This document shows positions 27,108 to 37,279 of a stretch of DNA of 64,000 bases, piece by piece; position 1 is the stretch's first letter; each line of letters opens with the position of its first letter. A model generated the notes under the pieces. The model was not told where the DNA came from, did no database searches, and was given only the letters and a program-made list of their open reading frames with translations. Origin of the DNA: Acrocarpospora corrugata. GTDB taxonomy: Bacteria; Actinomycetota; Actinomycetes; Streptosporangiales; Streptosporangiaceae. The stretch lies in assembly GCF_009687845.1 (NCBI RefSeq), contig NZ_BLAD01000042.1, positions 146,010 to 210,009 of the forward strand. The letters run 5' to 3'. Made by a program: the position numbers and the translations under genes.

Positions 27108-27110
<3 letters not shown>
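26439..27110 (+). CDS. kstR: TetR-family repressor, KstR-like
   Basis: This 223-residue TetR regulator has an N-terminal helix-turn-helix (about 35-85). The stretch QRRKRIVQAAGALASRGG and the recognition segment RAGVALGTLYRYFPSKMDL closely resemble mycobacterial KstR, the repressor of cholesterol catabolism relieved by 3-oxo-cholestenoyl-CoA. The first 30 residues are low in order, so a downstream start is possible. It is divergent from the chsE1 operon and codirectional with fadA5. Boxes matching the KstR consensus flank it on both sides. A paralogue with altered inducer specificity remains possible. Confidence 0.85.
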
Positions 27111-28280
<1,170 letters not shown>

Positions 28281-28343
28281 GACCACGCCAATCAGGCCGT
28301 TAAGCTTGCCCTCCCAAGGAGAACAGAACAATTCGGGGGAAAT

Positions 28344-28487
28344 GTGGACCTGGAGGACCTCAGCCAGGAAGGCCACCGCCGGCTCTCAACGAGCGCCGAT
28401 CGATCCGAGGGCCACGCGGACCTGGATGACCCCTCCCACGAAGGCCGCGACCAACTCTCAATGAGAGCCGAACGATCCGGGGGAAAT
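28344..28487 (+). repeat. Two tandem 72-bp imperfect repeats at the 5' end of the MBL gene
   Basis: 28344-28415 and 28416-28487 align base by base and share GACCTGGA, GAAGGCC, CTCTCAA and GATCCG at the same spacing. A third start-like segment (GGGGGAAATGTGG) follows at 28481, echoing 28335-28346. The repeat length is an exact multiple of three, so the frame is kept. Confidence 0.7.
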
Positions 28488-29522
28488 GTGGGGGAAGACC
28501 GCGTCAGTTCGCGGCGGCGGGCGTACCGCGATCAGCGGCCGATGGACGTCGGCGGGGGTGTGTGGAGTGTCCCGGTGCCGATTCCGGGGAATCCGCTGGG
28601 TTACACGCTGGTCTACGCGATCGAGTCGCCCGGCGGGCCGGTGCTGGTCGACGCGGGGTGGAACCATCCGGATGCCTGGCTCGCTCTGACCGACGGGCTG
28701 GCGGCGGTCGGCATGGATGTCGCGGATGTGCGTGGTGTGGTGGTCACGCACTATCACCCGGATCATTCTGGGCTGGCCGGTCAGGTGCGCGAGCGTTCCG
28801 GCGCGTGGATCGCGATGCACGAAGCGGACATCGCGTTGGTCAAGCTGTTCCGTGACGTGGTGACGGACGGAACCCACAAGGACTTCCAGAGCGACATGCT
28901 GCGCCGGGCGGGAGCCGACAGCCACGAAGTGGCCGAAGCCGTCGCCATGCGCCCAGAACCTCCCGCTCTCCCCGATCTCGCCCTGACCGACAGAGACCTG
29001 ATCGACCTCCCCGGCCGGCGGCTGCGCACGATCTGGACCCCCGGCCACTCCCCCGGACACATCTGCCTGCACCTGGAAGACGCCGACCGCCTCTTCACCG
29101 GCGACCACGTCCTCCCCGACATCACTCCCCATATCGGGATTTATCCGTATGACCGGAGCGACGTCGATCCGCTCGGTGACTTCATGACGTCGCTGGAACG
29201 GGTACGGGAATTCGGCCCGATCGAAGCGCTCCCCGCCCACGAAGCCCGATTCGCGGATGTTTCCTCCCGAGCCGCGGAGATCTGTTCCCATCACGAAGAG
29301 AAGCTTGAGCACCTGCGCGCCCTGATGGCAGCCGACCCCCAGCCGCGCACCATCTGGGAGCTCGCCGCCCGGATGACCTGGAACCGGCCATGGGATCAGC
29401 TCCCCGCGATGCTGCGCGGCATGGCCGCCGGAGAGGCCGCGGCACACCTCCGAACCCTCGAAGTTCGCGATGTGATCGAACGCACAGCAGATGCGCCGGT
29501 CCGGTTCGTCATACACTCGTAG
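28344..29522 (+). CDS. Metallo-beta-lactamase-fold hydrolase
   Basis: The MBL domain begins at about residue 68 (MDVGGGVWSVPVPIPGNPLG). Metal ligands are visible: THYHPDHSG (HxHxDH), then a later His in GHSPGHICLHL and Asp in LFTGDHVL. Such proteins hydrolyse thioesters, lactones or phosphoesters; this subgroup (glyoxalase-II-like with a long C-terminal helical region) is often found with lipid degradation genes. Residues 1-48 are two copies of an imperfect 24-residue repeat, so the real start may be GTG 28488 rather than GTG 28344. Lying 63 nt after fadA5, it may be cotranscribed. Confidence 0.8.
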   Translation: MDLEDLSQEGHRRLSTSADRSEGHADLDDPSHEGRDQLSMRAERSGGNVGEDRVSSRRRAYRDQRPMDVGGGVWSVPVPIPGNPLGYTLVYAIESPGGPVLVDAGWNHPDAWLALTDGLAAVGMDVADVRGVVVTHYHPDHSGLAGQVRERSGAWIAMHEADIALVKLFRDVVTDGTHKDFQSDMLRRAGADSHEVAEAVAMRPEPPALPDLALTDRDLIDLPGRRLRTIWTPGHSPGHICLHLEDADRLFTGDHVLPDITPHIGIYPYDRSDVDPLGDFMTSLERVREFGPIEALPAHEARFADVSSRAAEICSHHEEKLEHLRALMAADPQPRTIWELAARMTWNRPWDQLPAMLRGMAAGEAAAHLRTLEVRDVIERTADAPVRFVIHS

Positions 29523-29535
29523 ACATCGGATGTCT
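29521..29535. promoter_or_regulatory. Palindromic operator at the FadR-type regulator gene
   Basis: AGACATC G GATGTCT is a perfect 15-bp palindrome overlapping the MBL stop and the first ATG of the regulator. A core of the same palindrome recurs at the L-fucose operon promoter (37080-37090 and 37149-37159). The position suggests autoregulation. Confidence 0.65.
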
Positions 29536-30225
29536 AAGGGTGGGGTGCGTAGCGTGGCGGTTACCGACGCGGCGATCGACAGAATCAAAGACATGATCAT
29601 CACAGGCGAGCTGACTCCAGGAGACCGGCTCCCCAAGGAGGCCGACCTCGCCGAACGGCTGGGCCTGTCCCGCAACTCCCTCCGCGAGGCCGTCCGCGCC
29701 CTCGCCCTGATCAACGTCCTGGACGTACGGCAAGGCGACGGCACCTACGTCACCAGCCTGGAGCCCCGCCTCCTCCTGGACGCCCTCTCCTTCGTCGTCG
29801 ACTTCCACCGCGACGACACCGTCCTCCAGTTCTTCCAGGTCCGCCGTATCCTCGAACCCGCGGCCACCGCGATGGCCGCCACCACGATGTCCGACGCCGA
29901 CATCGCGGAACTCCGCAAAATCCTGGACGCGCTCCCCGCCAACCCCAGCATCGAACAGCTGGTCGCCAACGACCTCGAATTCCACCAGCGCATCGCCGAA
30001 GGCTCCGGCAACGCCGTCCTCTGCTCCCTGATCGAAAGCCTCTCCGGCCCCACCACCCGAGCCCGCGTCTGGCGCGGCCTCACCCAGGAAAACGCCCCCA
30101 GCAAAACCCTCGACCAGCACTACGCCATCTACGAGGCCATCGCCGCCCGCCAACCCGAAATAGCCAAATCCTGGGCCACCGTCCACATCGCCGGCGTCGA
30201 AGAATGGCTCCGCCAAGCCCTCTAA
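29530..30225 (+). CDS. GntR/FadR-family transcriptional regulator
   Basis: This 231-residue protein has an N-terminal winged helix (about 10-75; LPKEADLAERLGLSRNSLRE, VRQGDGTYV) and a C-terminal all-helical FCD effector domain (about 90-225) with the metal-binding pattern D-x3-H (DLEFHQRI) and later His residues. FCD regulators usually sense carboxylates or sugar acids. The matching palindrome at the L-fucose operon, 7.5 kb away, makes an L-fuconate-type inducer attractive, by inference. ATG 29530 lies within the operator; GTG 29545 or 29554 are alternative starts. Confidence 0.85.
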   Translation: MSKGGVRSVAVTDAAIDRIKDMIITGELTPGDRLPKEADLAERLGLSRNSLREAVRALALINVLDVRQGDGTYVTSLEPRLLLDALSFVVDFHRDDTVLQFFQVRRILEPAATAMAATTMSDADIAELRKILDALPANPSIEQLVANDLEFHQRIAEGSGNAVLCSLIESLSGPTTRARVWRGLTQENAPSKTLDQHYAIYEAIAARQPEIAKSWATVHIAGVEEWLRQAL

Positions 30226-30232
30226 CCCGCTA

Positions 30233-30258
30233 GAAGCCCGCACACGCGTGCGGGCTTC
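30233..30258 (+). terminator. Terminator after the FadR-type regulator
   Basis: GAAGCCCGCAC (30233-30243) pairs perfectly with GTGCGGGCTTC (30248-30258) around a 4-nt loop, followed by CC then T-poor sequence. It lies between convergent genes and could serve both strands. Confidence 0.75.
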
Positions 30259-30296
30259 CCTGATCGGGCGACGATGCGAGCACCTCAGTTCCGCTG

Positions 30297-30776
30297 TCAG
30301 AACTTGCCGTGCACCGTGTTGCTGCGAGCGGACCTGAGGGTGTTTCCCGACGGGTTGAGCAGACGGGCGCCGACGTAGATGTCATCGACTTCGCCGTCGA
30401 ACACGCCCGAGTCCTCGTTCAGTGTCGTGCCGCGCTTGAAGTAGTAGTACGTGTGGAGTTCCATGCCCTGGTCCGTGACGTCGTACCCCCTGAAGAAGTC
30501 GGGACCCCAGCGGACATTGTCGCTGGCCGGGTCTTCGCCCCAGATCCTGAGGACGATCGGGTGGCCGGCGTTCTTCAACTGCTGAGCCTGGGCCGCGGTC
30601 ATGACGATCACGACATCGATGTTGACCTTGAAGTAGTCGCCGGGCTGTTTGGTGATGGCGATGACCGCCGAGTCGGCCGCGGCTGTCGCCGGGGTGGCGG
30701 CGAACCCGAGCCCGAGCAACGCCGCGACGGCACCGAACGCGACACCGCGCCCGATCCGCGAAATAATCTTGTTCAT
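30297..30776 (-). CDS. Small secreted protein of unknown function
   Basis: This 159-residue protein has a Sec signal peptide (MNKIISRIGRGVAFGAVAAL, cleavage near ATAAADS). I choose ATG 30776 because AGGGGAA precedes it; an upstream in-frame start would lengthen the N-terminus. The mature part contains regular beta-like segments and DDIYVGARLLNPSG near the end. The pattern of a short exported protein with DPASDN and GYDVTDQG stretches is reminiscent of other actinomycete secreted hypotheticals. No enzymatic motif is seen. Confidence 0.7.
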   Translation of the reverse strand: MNKIISRIGRGVAFGAVAALLGLGFAATPATAAADSAVIAITKQPGDYFKVNIDVVIVMTAAQAQQLKNAGHPIVLRIWGEDPASDNVRWGPDFFRGYDVTDQGMELHTYYYFKRGTTLNEDSGVFDGEVDDIYVGARLLNPSGNTLRSARSNTVHGKF

Positions 30777-30944
30777 TTGAGTTCCCCTAAGAAGGATGAG
30801 CTGTTTCATCCCTTAGGCGTTCCAGGCCGTCCCAACACAGGGACATTCCGTTCCATTTCGGGAGCGTCAAGGAACTACCGGTTCACTTGACCGCGGGCTT
30901 CGTGGATGCAGCGCACGACTCCATGCGCTTCACCGCAGTCCAGG

Positions 30945-31898
30945 TCACTTCGTGTGCGAGGAGGGGCGGGTGGCTCCCCGGTAGATGGACATGTAGTGCT
31001 TGGAGTTGAGGACCTTCACCTTGCGGACTACGTCGCCGGTTTTGGGGGCGTGGATCATTGTGCCGCCGCCCACGTACATGCCGACGTGAGCGGGGTGGGC
31101 GGCGGTGCCGCCGAAGAACATGAGGTCGCCTGGGCGCAGGTCTTTGACGGCCACTCGACGGCCCTCGCGGATTTGGGTGCCGGTGTAGTGCGAAAGGTCG
31201 ACTCCGGCCTTCGCCCAGGCGGCCATCACGAGTCCAGAGCAGTCGAAGCCGACTCGAACGGCTCCTCGACCGATTCCCCGGCTCGGCCCGTTGTCGTTCC
31301 CGCCGCCCCAGGTGTACGGCGTCCCAAGCCATCCCTTGACCGCAGCCACCGCTACCTCCCAAGGCTGCCTGGCCTTCGTTGTCGAACTCGCCGAAGGCTT
31401 CTCGGCACCCCCCGGCTTTCGGTCGGCCTCAGGTTTCTCGCGGAGCTCTGGCGCCCGCGTGTTCTCGGGATTCTTGTTGATTTCTGGTTTCTCGCCGGAA
31501 TCGGGCGGTGGGACGGGGTGCTGGGGAGGGCATGCGCGCTGACGACCGAATGGAATTGTTTCGGCGGGAGCATTTCGGGGATCGGCGTCGTAAAAGAATC
31601 GGGCGGTGAGCATATTCCACCAATAGGCCTGCCGTTCCGCCCAGTCCTCCCAATGTTCGTCCCAACTGGACCACCAGTCGTCGGACTGATCGGATTTCAC
31701 GCTGAAGACGTCAGGGGCTACCCATGATCGATCGGGATAGGGCTGGTCGGCGGCGCAGTGGCGGGTGGGGACCTCGTCCCCGGTGGGGATGGCGAGGGCG
31801 ACGCCGACTGCTGTGGAGACGGCGAGGAGGGTGGGTAGCACGGACTGCTCCTGGGCTTGGATGGGAAACCGAGCCCAAGAGTGCAACCGAGCGGCCAT
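30945..31898 (-). CDS. NlpC/P60 peptidoglycan endopeptidase
   Basis: This 317-residue protein has an N-terminal hydrophobic segment (LPTLLAVSTAVGVALAIP) that acts as signal or anchor, a Trp-rich region (DDWWSSWDEHWEDWAERQ), a Pro/Glu/Lys linker, and a C-terminal NlpC/P60 domain (about 185-310). Catalytic residues are visible: Cys in FDCSGLV, His in HPAHVGMYVGGG, and the third polar position in MIHAP. These enzymes cleave D-Glu-diaminopimelate bonds in cell-wall stem peptides. A GTG near residue 20 is an alternative start. Confidence 0.88.
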   Translation of the reverse strand: MAARLHSWARFPIQAQEQSVLPTLLAVSTAVGVALAIPTGDEVPTRHCAADQPYPDRSWVAPDVFSVKSDQSDDWWSSWDEHWEDWAERQAYWWNMLTARFFYDADPRNAPAETIPFGRQRACPPQHPVPPPDSGEKPEINKNPENTRAPELREKPEADRKPGGAEKPSASSTTKARQPWEVAVAAVKGWLGTPYTWGGGNDNGPSRGIGRGAVRVGFDCSGLVMAAWAKAGVDLSHYTGTQIREGRRVAVKDLRPGDLMFFGGTAAHPAHVGMYVGGGTMIHAPKTGDVVRKVKVLNSKHYMSIYRGATRPSSHTK

Positions 31899-32104
31899 GC
31901 GCCAAGTGGCCGAGCGGGATTCTGTGGATGAGTGCTTGGGGGAAGATATCGGGCACTCATTGATGAAATTGCGAAAGCCCTGTTCGGGCGGTGTTGAAGA
32001 AGATCCGTATTAGGAGTTGCCGAATGGGTTATCCACAGGAACGTAGCCGGCAGTCCTTTCGCGCGGCTCGAAACGGCTGCGGCGGACCGTGAACCCAGTC
32101 GCCG

Positions 32105-32938
32105 TCAGCTGGTTAGGCCGTATACGGATTCGGCGGTGGATTTGAAGATCTGGGTGTGGTCGGTGGGGGTGAGGGAGCGGGCCAGCGCGGTCACCTGGGA
32201 GTAGGTGGCGGCGAGTTCGCAGACCGGCCAGTCGGAGCCGAACATCACCCGGGAGGAACCGAAGGAGTCCAGGACGTGTTCGGCGTAGGGGGCCAGATCG
32301 GCGGGGGTCCAGTCGGACCAGGAAGCCTCGGTGACCAAGCCGGAGAGTTTGCAGCTGACGTGCGGCAGTTTGGCCAGTGCCGCCAGCGCATCGGACCACG
32401 GGTTCAGCTCGCCGGAAGCGACGGGGGGTTTCGCGGCGTGGTCCAGGACGAAGCGGAGGTCGGGGAGGCCGGCGACCACCTCGCGGGCGACCGGCAGCTG
32501 CGGAACCAGGACGAGCAGGTCGTAGACGAGGCCGGCGGCGGCCACGGCGAGCAGGCCACGGCGGACGTCGGGGCGGGCGAACCAGTCGGGGTCGGGTTCG
32601 TCCTGGACCTGGTGGCGGATTCCGACGAGGAGGTCGCCGCCGGGCAGGGTGCGAAGGCGGGCGAGCTGGTCGGACACGTCGGGCGCGGTGAGGTCGACCC
32701 AGCCGACGACGCCGCGGATGAGGCCGTCAGAGGCGGCGGCGAGAGAGAGGAACTCTTCGGTCTCGGTGAGGTCGCTGACGGTCTGCACGAGGACGGTTCC
32801 AGTGATCCCGGCGGCGGACGTCTCCCGGCGCAGGTCCTCGACCCCGTACGCCCGCCGCAACGGCGCCAGCGCCTCCCCCGCCATCCACCCGTAGACCCGA
32901 CGAGCCGGATCCCACAGATGATGATGCGCGTCAATCAC
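32105..32938 (-). CDS. L-fuconolactonase (amidohydrolase family)
   Basis: This 277-residue protein begins VIDAHHHLWDP, the amidohydrolase metal motif, and ends with VMFGSDWPVCELAATY, typical of L-fucono-1,5-lactonase/COG3618 proteins. It hydrolyses the lactone made by the adjacent dehydrogenase to L-fuconate. The GTG start 32938 overlaps the dehydrogenase stop by 8 nt. It is the last gene of the six-gene L-fucose operon. Confidence 0.87.
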   Translation of the reverse strand: MIDAHHHLWDPARRVYGWMAGEALAPLRRAYGVEDLRRETSAAGITGTVLVQTVSDLTETEEFLSLAAASDGLIRGVVGWVDLTAPDVSDQLARLRTLPGGDLLVGIRHQVQDEPDPDWFARPDVRRGLLAVAAAGLVYDLLVLVPQLPVAREVVAGLPDLRFVLDHAAKPPVASGELNPWSDALAALAKLPHVSCKLSGLVTEASWSDWTPADLAPYAEHVLDSFGSSRVMFGSDWPVCELAATYSQVTALARSLTPTDHTQIFKSTAESVYGLTS

Positions 32939-33860
32939 GCTCGACCCCCGCCAGCTCGTCCCAGAGCTCGTCCGGAACCGGCGAAGCCACCAAGGCCATG
33001 TTCTGCCGTACCTCATCCGCCGACCGCATGCCGATCACGACCGACGACACGGCCGGATGCCGCAACGGGAAGGCGAGCGCGGCCTGCGGCAACCTCACCC
33101 CGTACTTCTCGCAGATCCGGGCCAGCAGACGCGCCCGCTCCAGGAGCGCGGGAGCGGCCGGCACGTAGTTGTAGGTCCCCTGAGGGTCATGCGTGGCCAG
33201 TATCCCGCTGTTGAACACCCCGCCGGCCATCACCGAAACCCCACGCTCCACGCAGAGCGGCAGCAGTTCGGCCGCCGCCGACTGGTCGAGCAGCGTGTAG
33301 CGCCCCGCCAGCAGGATCGTGTCGACCTCGGTTTCCCTGACGAAGTCGGCGAGCATCGGCCACTGGTTCATCCCGACGCCGATGGACTTGATCAAGCCCT
33401 CCGCGCGGAGTTCGGCCAGCGCGGGGATGGCCTCCCCGACGGCTTCCTTCCAGTGGTGGTCGGGATCGTGGAGCAGCGCGACGTCGACGTGGTCGAGCCC
33501 GAGCCGCTCCAGCGACTCGGTCAGCGACCGCCGTATCCCGTCCCGGGAGAAGTCCCAGACCCGGGTGTGGGTGGCCGGCACGTCGAAGCCCTGGTCGTCC
33601 TTGCCGACCGGGTCGCATGGTTCGAGCAGCCGCCCCACCTTCGTGGACACCGTGAACTCGGCACGCGGCCGGTGCCGGAGCGCCTCGCCGAGACGGCGCT
33701 CGGACAGGCCGAGGCCATAGTGGGGGGCGGTGTCGTACCAGCGGATACCGCAATCCCAGGCCGCGTCGAGGGCGGCGGCGGCCGTCTCGTCGGTCAGCGC
33801 GGTGAACAGGTTCCCGATCGGCGCGCACCCGAAGCCGTACTGCGTCACGTCAACCCCCAT
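32931..33860 (-). CDS. Aldo/keto reductase, probable L-fucose dehydrogenase
   Basis: This 309-residue AKR has the expected motifs: catalytic Tyr in IRWYDTAPHYGLGLSERRLG (with Asp just before), Lys in VSTKVGRLL and His in VALLHDPDHHW. In the non-phosphorylative pathway this enzyme oxidises L-fucose (or related L-galactose) to the lactone using NAD(P). The start ATG 33860 overlaps the mutarotase stop (TGATG). Operon context fixes the substrate better than the sequence does. Confidence 0.87.
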   Translation of the reverse strand: MGVDVTQYGFGCAPIGNLFTALTDETAAAALDAAWDCGIRWYDTAPHYGLGLSERRLGEALRHRPRAEFTVSTKVGRLLEPCDPVGKDDQGFDVPATHTRVWDFSRDGIRRSLTESLERLGLDHVDVALLHDPDHHWKEAVGEAIPALAELRAEGLIKSIGVGMNQWPMLADFVRETEVDTILLAGRYTLLDQSAAAELLPLCVERGVSVMAGGVFNSGILATHDPQGTYNYVPAAPALLERARLLARICEKYGVRLPQAALAFPLRHPAVSSVVIGMRSADEVRQNMALVASPVPDELWDELAGVERD

Positions 33861-34162
33861 CACATTTCCCAAACCTGGTGGAGCCCGCCGTTGCCGGGGT
33901 CGAAGTCGCCGTCCAGGAACCGGTTCATCCGGGCCTGCCACGCCTGGTTGGCCGGGCTGTCGCGGAGCTTGGCCTGGAGTATGGCGTAATCTTCCACCTC
34001 CACGTAGTGGAAAAGCTCCCGCCCGTCCCGCCAGATCCGCCAGCAGTGCACCCCGAGAGCGCGCATCTCGGCCTCAAGCTCGGCCGGGATGACGGCGTGC
34101 TCGCGGTCGTACTCCTCCTCGCAGCCGGCTTTGAGCCGGGTGTGCAACGCGATCCGCTGCAT
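33860..34162 (-). CDS. L-rhamnose mutarotase-family protein
   Basis: This 100-residue ferredoxin-fold protein reads RIALHTRLKAGCEEEYDREH and CWRIWRDGRELFHYVEVED, the conserved pattern of RhaM-type (COG3254) mutarotases. It interconverts alpha and beta anomers of 6-deoxy sugars. In an L-fucose operon it most likely supplies the anomer the dehydrogenase needs. It starts 3 nt after the SDR stop. Confidence 0.88.
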   Translation of the reverse strand: MQRIALHTRLKAGCEEEYDREHAVIPAELEAEMRALGVHCWRIWRDGRELFHYVEVEDYAILQAKLRDSPANQAWQARMNRFLDGDFDPGNGGLHQVWEM

Positions 34163-34165
34163 CTT

Positions 34166-34912
34166 TCAGCCCTTGGGGCGGAGCCGGAGGCCCTGCATGC
34201 CGCCGTCCACGGCCAGCGAGGTCCCGGTGGTCGCGGCGGCGAGCGGGCTGGCCAGGTAGGCGATCGCGTGCGCGATCTCTTCGGCGTTGACCAGGCGGCC
34301 CATCGGCTGGCGCGCGTTGAGTGCGGCCCGCTCGGCCTCGGGGTCGGCGGCGGCGTCGAGCAGCCGGCCCACCCAGGGCGTGTCCGCGGTGCCGGGGTTG
34401 ACGCAGTTGACCCGGATGCCCTCGCCGACGTGGTCGGCGGCCATCGCCAGCGTGAGCGACAGCACCGCGCCCTTGGTCGCACTGTAGAGCGCCCGCTGCG
34501 GCAGCCCGGCGGTGGCCGCGATCGAGCAGGTGTTCACGATCGCGGCGTGATCGGACTCCCGCAGGTACGGCAGCGCCGCCCGCGCCACCCGCACCATCCC
34601 GACCACGTTGACGTCGAGCACCCGCAGCCACTCATCGTCGGGATTGTCGGCGATGGTGCCCGCCGCCCCGATCCCGGCGTTGTTGACAACGATGTCCAGG
34701 CCACCGAAATGCTCGGCAACGGCGGCGACGGCCGCCCGCACCGAGACGTCGTCGGTGACGTCGGCCTTGACCCCGAAGAAGGGTTCGCCCGGCGGGTTGA
34801 CGTCCAGGCACGCGACCCGCGCGCCACGCTCGGCCAGCAGCGTCGCGGCGGCCAGGCCGATGCCCGAGCCCCCGCCGGTGACCAGCGCCACCAAGCCGTC
34901 GAATTCACTCAT
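34166..34912 (-). CDS. SDR, probable 2-keto-3-deoxy-L-fuconate 4-dehydrogenase
   Basis: This 248-residue short-chain dehydrogenase has the cofactor motif TGGGSGIG (13-20), NNAGIG, the catalytic Ser in NTCSIAAT and Tyr-x3-Lys in YSATKG. The acidic residue after strand 2 (CLDVN) favours NAD. Its place between the dehydratase and the mutarotase, with a diketo-acid hydrolase also in the operon, assigns the 2-keto-3-deoxy-L-fuconate oxidation step. ATG 34912 overlaps the dehydratase stop by 4 nt. Confidence 0.85.
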   Translation of the reverse strand: MSEFDGLVALVTGGGSGIGLAAATLLAERGARVACLDVNPPGEPFFGVKADVTDDVSVRAAVAAVAEHFGGLDIVVNNAGIGAAGTIADNPDDEWLRVLDVNVVGMVRVARAALPYLRESDHAAIVNTCSIAATAGLPQRALYSATKGAVLSLTLAMAADHVGEGIRVNCVNPGTADTPWVGRLLDAAADPEAERAALNARQPMGRLVNAEEIAHAIAYLASPLAAATTGTSLAVDGGMQGLRLRPKG

Positions 34913-36219
34913 GAGGCCCTCCAGACCGGCCCGTCCGGGTACGAGTAAGCCGCGATCGACTCCGGATGCATCGTCGCGCTGAAGCCGGGCTTGGTCGGCA
35001 CCCGGTAGGCCCCGTTCTCCACCACGACCGGATCGACGAAGTGCTCGTGCAGGTGGTCGACGTACTCGATGACCCGGTCCTGCATCGATCCACTCACCGC
35101 GACGAAGTCGAAGAACGACAGGTGCTGGACGAGCTCGCACAGGCCGACGCCGCCGGCGTGCGGGCAGACCGGGATGCCGAACTTGGCGGCCAGCAGCAGG
35201 ATCGCGATGTTCTCGTTCACCCCGGCCACCCGGGCCGCGTCCAGCTGCAGGTAGGAGATGGCGCGCGCCTGCAGCAGCTGCTTGAAGACCACCCGGTTCT
35301 GCACGTGCTCGCCGGTCGCGACCGGGATCGGGGCGATCGCCCGCGCGATGGTGGCGTGCCCGAGCACGTCGTCGGGGCTGGTCGGCTCCTCCACCCACCA
35401 CGGCTGGTACGGCGCGAGCGCGTCGATCCACCGCACCGCGGTCGTGGTGTCCCACCGCTGGTTGGCGTCGATGGCGATCGGGAACCCGTCGCCGCACACC
35501 TCCCGGGCGATCCGCATCCGCCGGATGTCGTCGTCCAGATCGGCGCCCACCTTGAGCTTGATCTGCCCGAACCCGTCCTGGATCGCCTGCAGGCAGAGCC
35601 GCCGCAGCTTCTCGTCGTCGTATCCGAGCCAGCCCGGCGACGTGGTGTACGCCGGATACCCGCTCTCCAGCGCCTGCGCGATCCGCTCCTCGCGCCCCGG
35701 CACGGCCCGGCGCAGGATCTCCAGCGCCTCCTCCGGGGTGAGCTCGTCGGTGAGGTAGCGGAAGTCGACGAGATCGATGATCTCCTCGGGCGACATCTCG
35801 GACAGCAGCAGCCAGACCGGCTTGCCCTCCCGCTTGGCCCGCAGGTCCCAGAGCGCGTTGACGACCGCGGAGATCGCCATGTGCATGACGCCCTTCTCCG
35901 GGCCGAGCCAGCGCAGCTGGGAGTCGTAGGTCATCTCCTTGTAGATCGCGCCGAGGTCGCTGACGTCCCGATCCAGGATGTACGGCTCAAGCGCCCGGAT
36001 CGCGGCGGTCTGGATGTCGTTGCCACGCCCGATGGTGAACGCGAACCCGTGCCCCTCCAGCTCGCCGTCGCCGATGATCACATACGACGCCGAGTAGTCG
36101 GGGTCGGGGTTCATCGCGTCGGAGCCGTCCAACTCCAGCGAGGTGGGAAAGCGGATGTCGAAGGTCTGGAAGCTCGTGATCGCCCGCGTGGACGGGAGAA
36201 GAGGCGCCGGCTGGATCAC
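34909..36219 (-). CDS. L-fuconate dehydratase (enolase superfamily)
   Basis: This 436-residue enzyme has the mandelate-racemase-type active site: KxK base in IKLKVG, metal ligands Asp in IAIDANQRW, Glu in [10 protein letters not shown] and Glu in ATGEHVQN, and the His in CPHAGGVG. The N-terminal [20 protein letters not shown] and overall length match the L-fuconate dehydratase/ENOSF1 group. It removes water from L-fuconate to give 2-keto-3-deoxy-L-fuconate. It overlaps the upstream hydrolase gene by 4 nt. Confidence 0.9.
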   Translation of the reverse strand: MIQPAPLLPSTRAITSFQTFDIRFPTSLELDGSDAMNPDPDYSASYVIIGDGELEGHGFAFTIGRGNDIQTAAIRALEPYILDRDVSDLGAIYKEMTYDSQLRWLGPEKGVMHMAISAVVNALWDLRAKREGKPVWLLLSEMSPEEIIDLVDFRYLTDELTPEEALEILRRAVPGREERIAQALESGYPAYTTSPGWLGYDDEKLRRLCLQAIQDGFGQIKLKVGADLDDDIRRMRIAREVCGDGFPIAIDANQRWDTTTAVRWIDALAPYQPWWVEEPTSPDDVLGHATIARAIAPIPVATGEHVQNRVVFKQLLQARAISYLQLDAARVAGVNENIAILLLAAKFGIPVCPHAGGVGLCELVQHLSFFDFVAVSGSMQDRVIEYVDHLHEHFVDPVVVENGAYRVPTKPGFSATMHPESIAAYSYPDGPVWRAS

Positions 36220-37067
36220 GCCTGACCCACCGTCTGCCGCTGCCGACCAAGTCCGTCGATCTCCAACTCCATGACATCGCCCTCGCGTAGGTAGGGAAGC
36301 CCGCCGAGCGCCACGCCCGCCGGGGTTCCGGTGTTGATCAGATCACCGGGTTCGAGCACCATGAACCGGCTCAGGTACCGGACGATCTCGGCCACCTCGA
36401 AGATCATGTTCTTGGTGTCGCCGTTCTGCCGGGGCTGGCCGTTCACCCAGAGCCGCAGGCCGAGATGCTGCGGGTCGGCCACCTCGTCGGCGGTCACCAG
36501 CCACGGCCCGAGCGGGTTGAAGGTCTCGCAGGACTTGCCCTTGTCCCACTGGCCGCCGCGCTCCAGCTGGAACTCGCGCTCGGAGACGTCGTTGGAGATC
36601 GCGTAGCCGGCGATGCAGTCCAGCGCGTCCTGGTGCGAGTCCAGGTAGCGGGCGGTCCGGCCGATTACCACGGCCAGTTCGACCTCCCAGTCGGTCTTCA
36701 GGCTGCCACGCGGAATCAGTACCTCATCAAAAGGTCCGACGACTGTGTTGCTGGCCTTCATGAAGACGACCGGTTCCGCGGGCGGCTCCGCGCCGGACTC
36801 CTCGGCGTGGTCCCGGTAGTTCAGCCCGATACACACGACCTTTCCCGGCCGGGCGATCGGTGCGCCAATCCGCAGTCCGGCCCCGTCCAACTCCGGAAGG
36901 CCACCTTCGGCCACCGCCGTCCGAATTCGGGCGATCCCGTCGGAGGCGAAGAAACTGCCGTCAAAGTCCTCGCCAGCAAGAAGATCTCCCAGGTCGAGCA
37001 GGCGGCCATCGTCCGCCAGCACGGCAGGCCTCTCCCCACCTCTGTCGCCAACTCGAAGTAGCCTCAC
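36216..37067 (-). CDS. FAH-family 2,4-diketo-3-deoxy-L-fuconate hydrolase
   Basis: This 283-residue protein has fumarylacetoacetate-hydrolase motifs: [42 protein letters not shown] (metal-binding Glu/Asp) and [11 protein letters not shown]. With the other five genes it closes the route from L-fucose to pyruvate and L-lactate. It is the first gene of the operon; two copies of a palindromic operator lie 13 and 82 nt upstream. Confidence 0.87.
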   Translation of the reverse strand: MRLLRVGDRGGERPAVLADDGRLLDLGDLLAGEDFDGSFFASDGIARIRTAVAEGGLPELDGAGLRIGAPIARPGKVVCIGLNYRDHAEESGAEPPAEPVVFMKASNTVVGPFDEVLIPRGSLKTDWEVELAVVIGRTARYLDSHQDALDCIAGYAISNDVSEREFQLERGGQWDKGKSCETFNPLGPWLVTADEVADPQHLGLRLWVNGQPRQNGDTKNMIFEVAEIVRYLSRFMVLEPGDLINTGTPAGVALGGLPYLREGDVMELEIDGLGRQRQTVGQA

Positions 37068-37079
37068 AACGCCCCCTAT

Positions 37080-37159
37080 ACATCCGATGTTTTCATCAGA
37101 AAGAGTGCCGGGCGACGGTCCTATGTGTCAATACGGACCCAAGATAAGACATCGGATGA
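37080..37159. promoter_or_regulatory. Paired palindromic operators of the L-fucose operon
   Basis: ACATCCGATGT (37080-37090) and the weaker ACATCGGATGA (37149-37159) share the core CATCnGATG with the palindrome at the FadR-type regulator gene (29521-29535). The first is 13 nt before the hydrolase start, where binding would block transcription. The region also faces the P450 gene. Confidence 0.6.
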
Positions 37160-37206
37160 CCTTTTGGGCGGTATGCTGCCGCCTTGACGTTGCCACCTGC
37201 TCGTAA

Positions 37207-37220
37207 TAGAACACGTTTCA
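37207..37220. promoter_or_regulatory. KstR-like operator upstream of the P450
   Basis: TAGAACACGTTTCA matches 12 of 12 defined positions of TAGAACnnGTTCTA except the last C-T exchange (GTTTCA). It lies 59 nt before the P450 start and is nearly identical to the box at 39568. Confidence 0.7.
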
Positions 37221-37279
37221 GTAAACGAAACCAAGCGCTTGATCAGTCTGGTCCTCTTCGACAAACTCGGGTGATTCGC

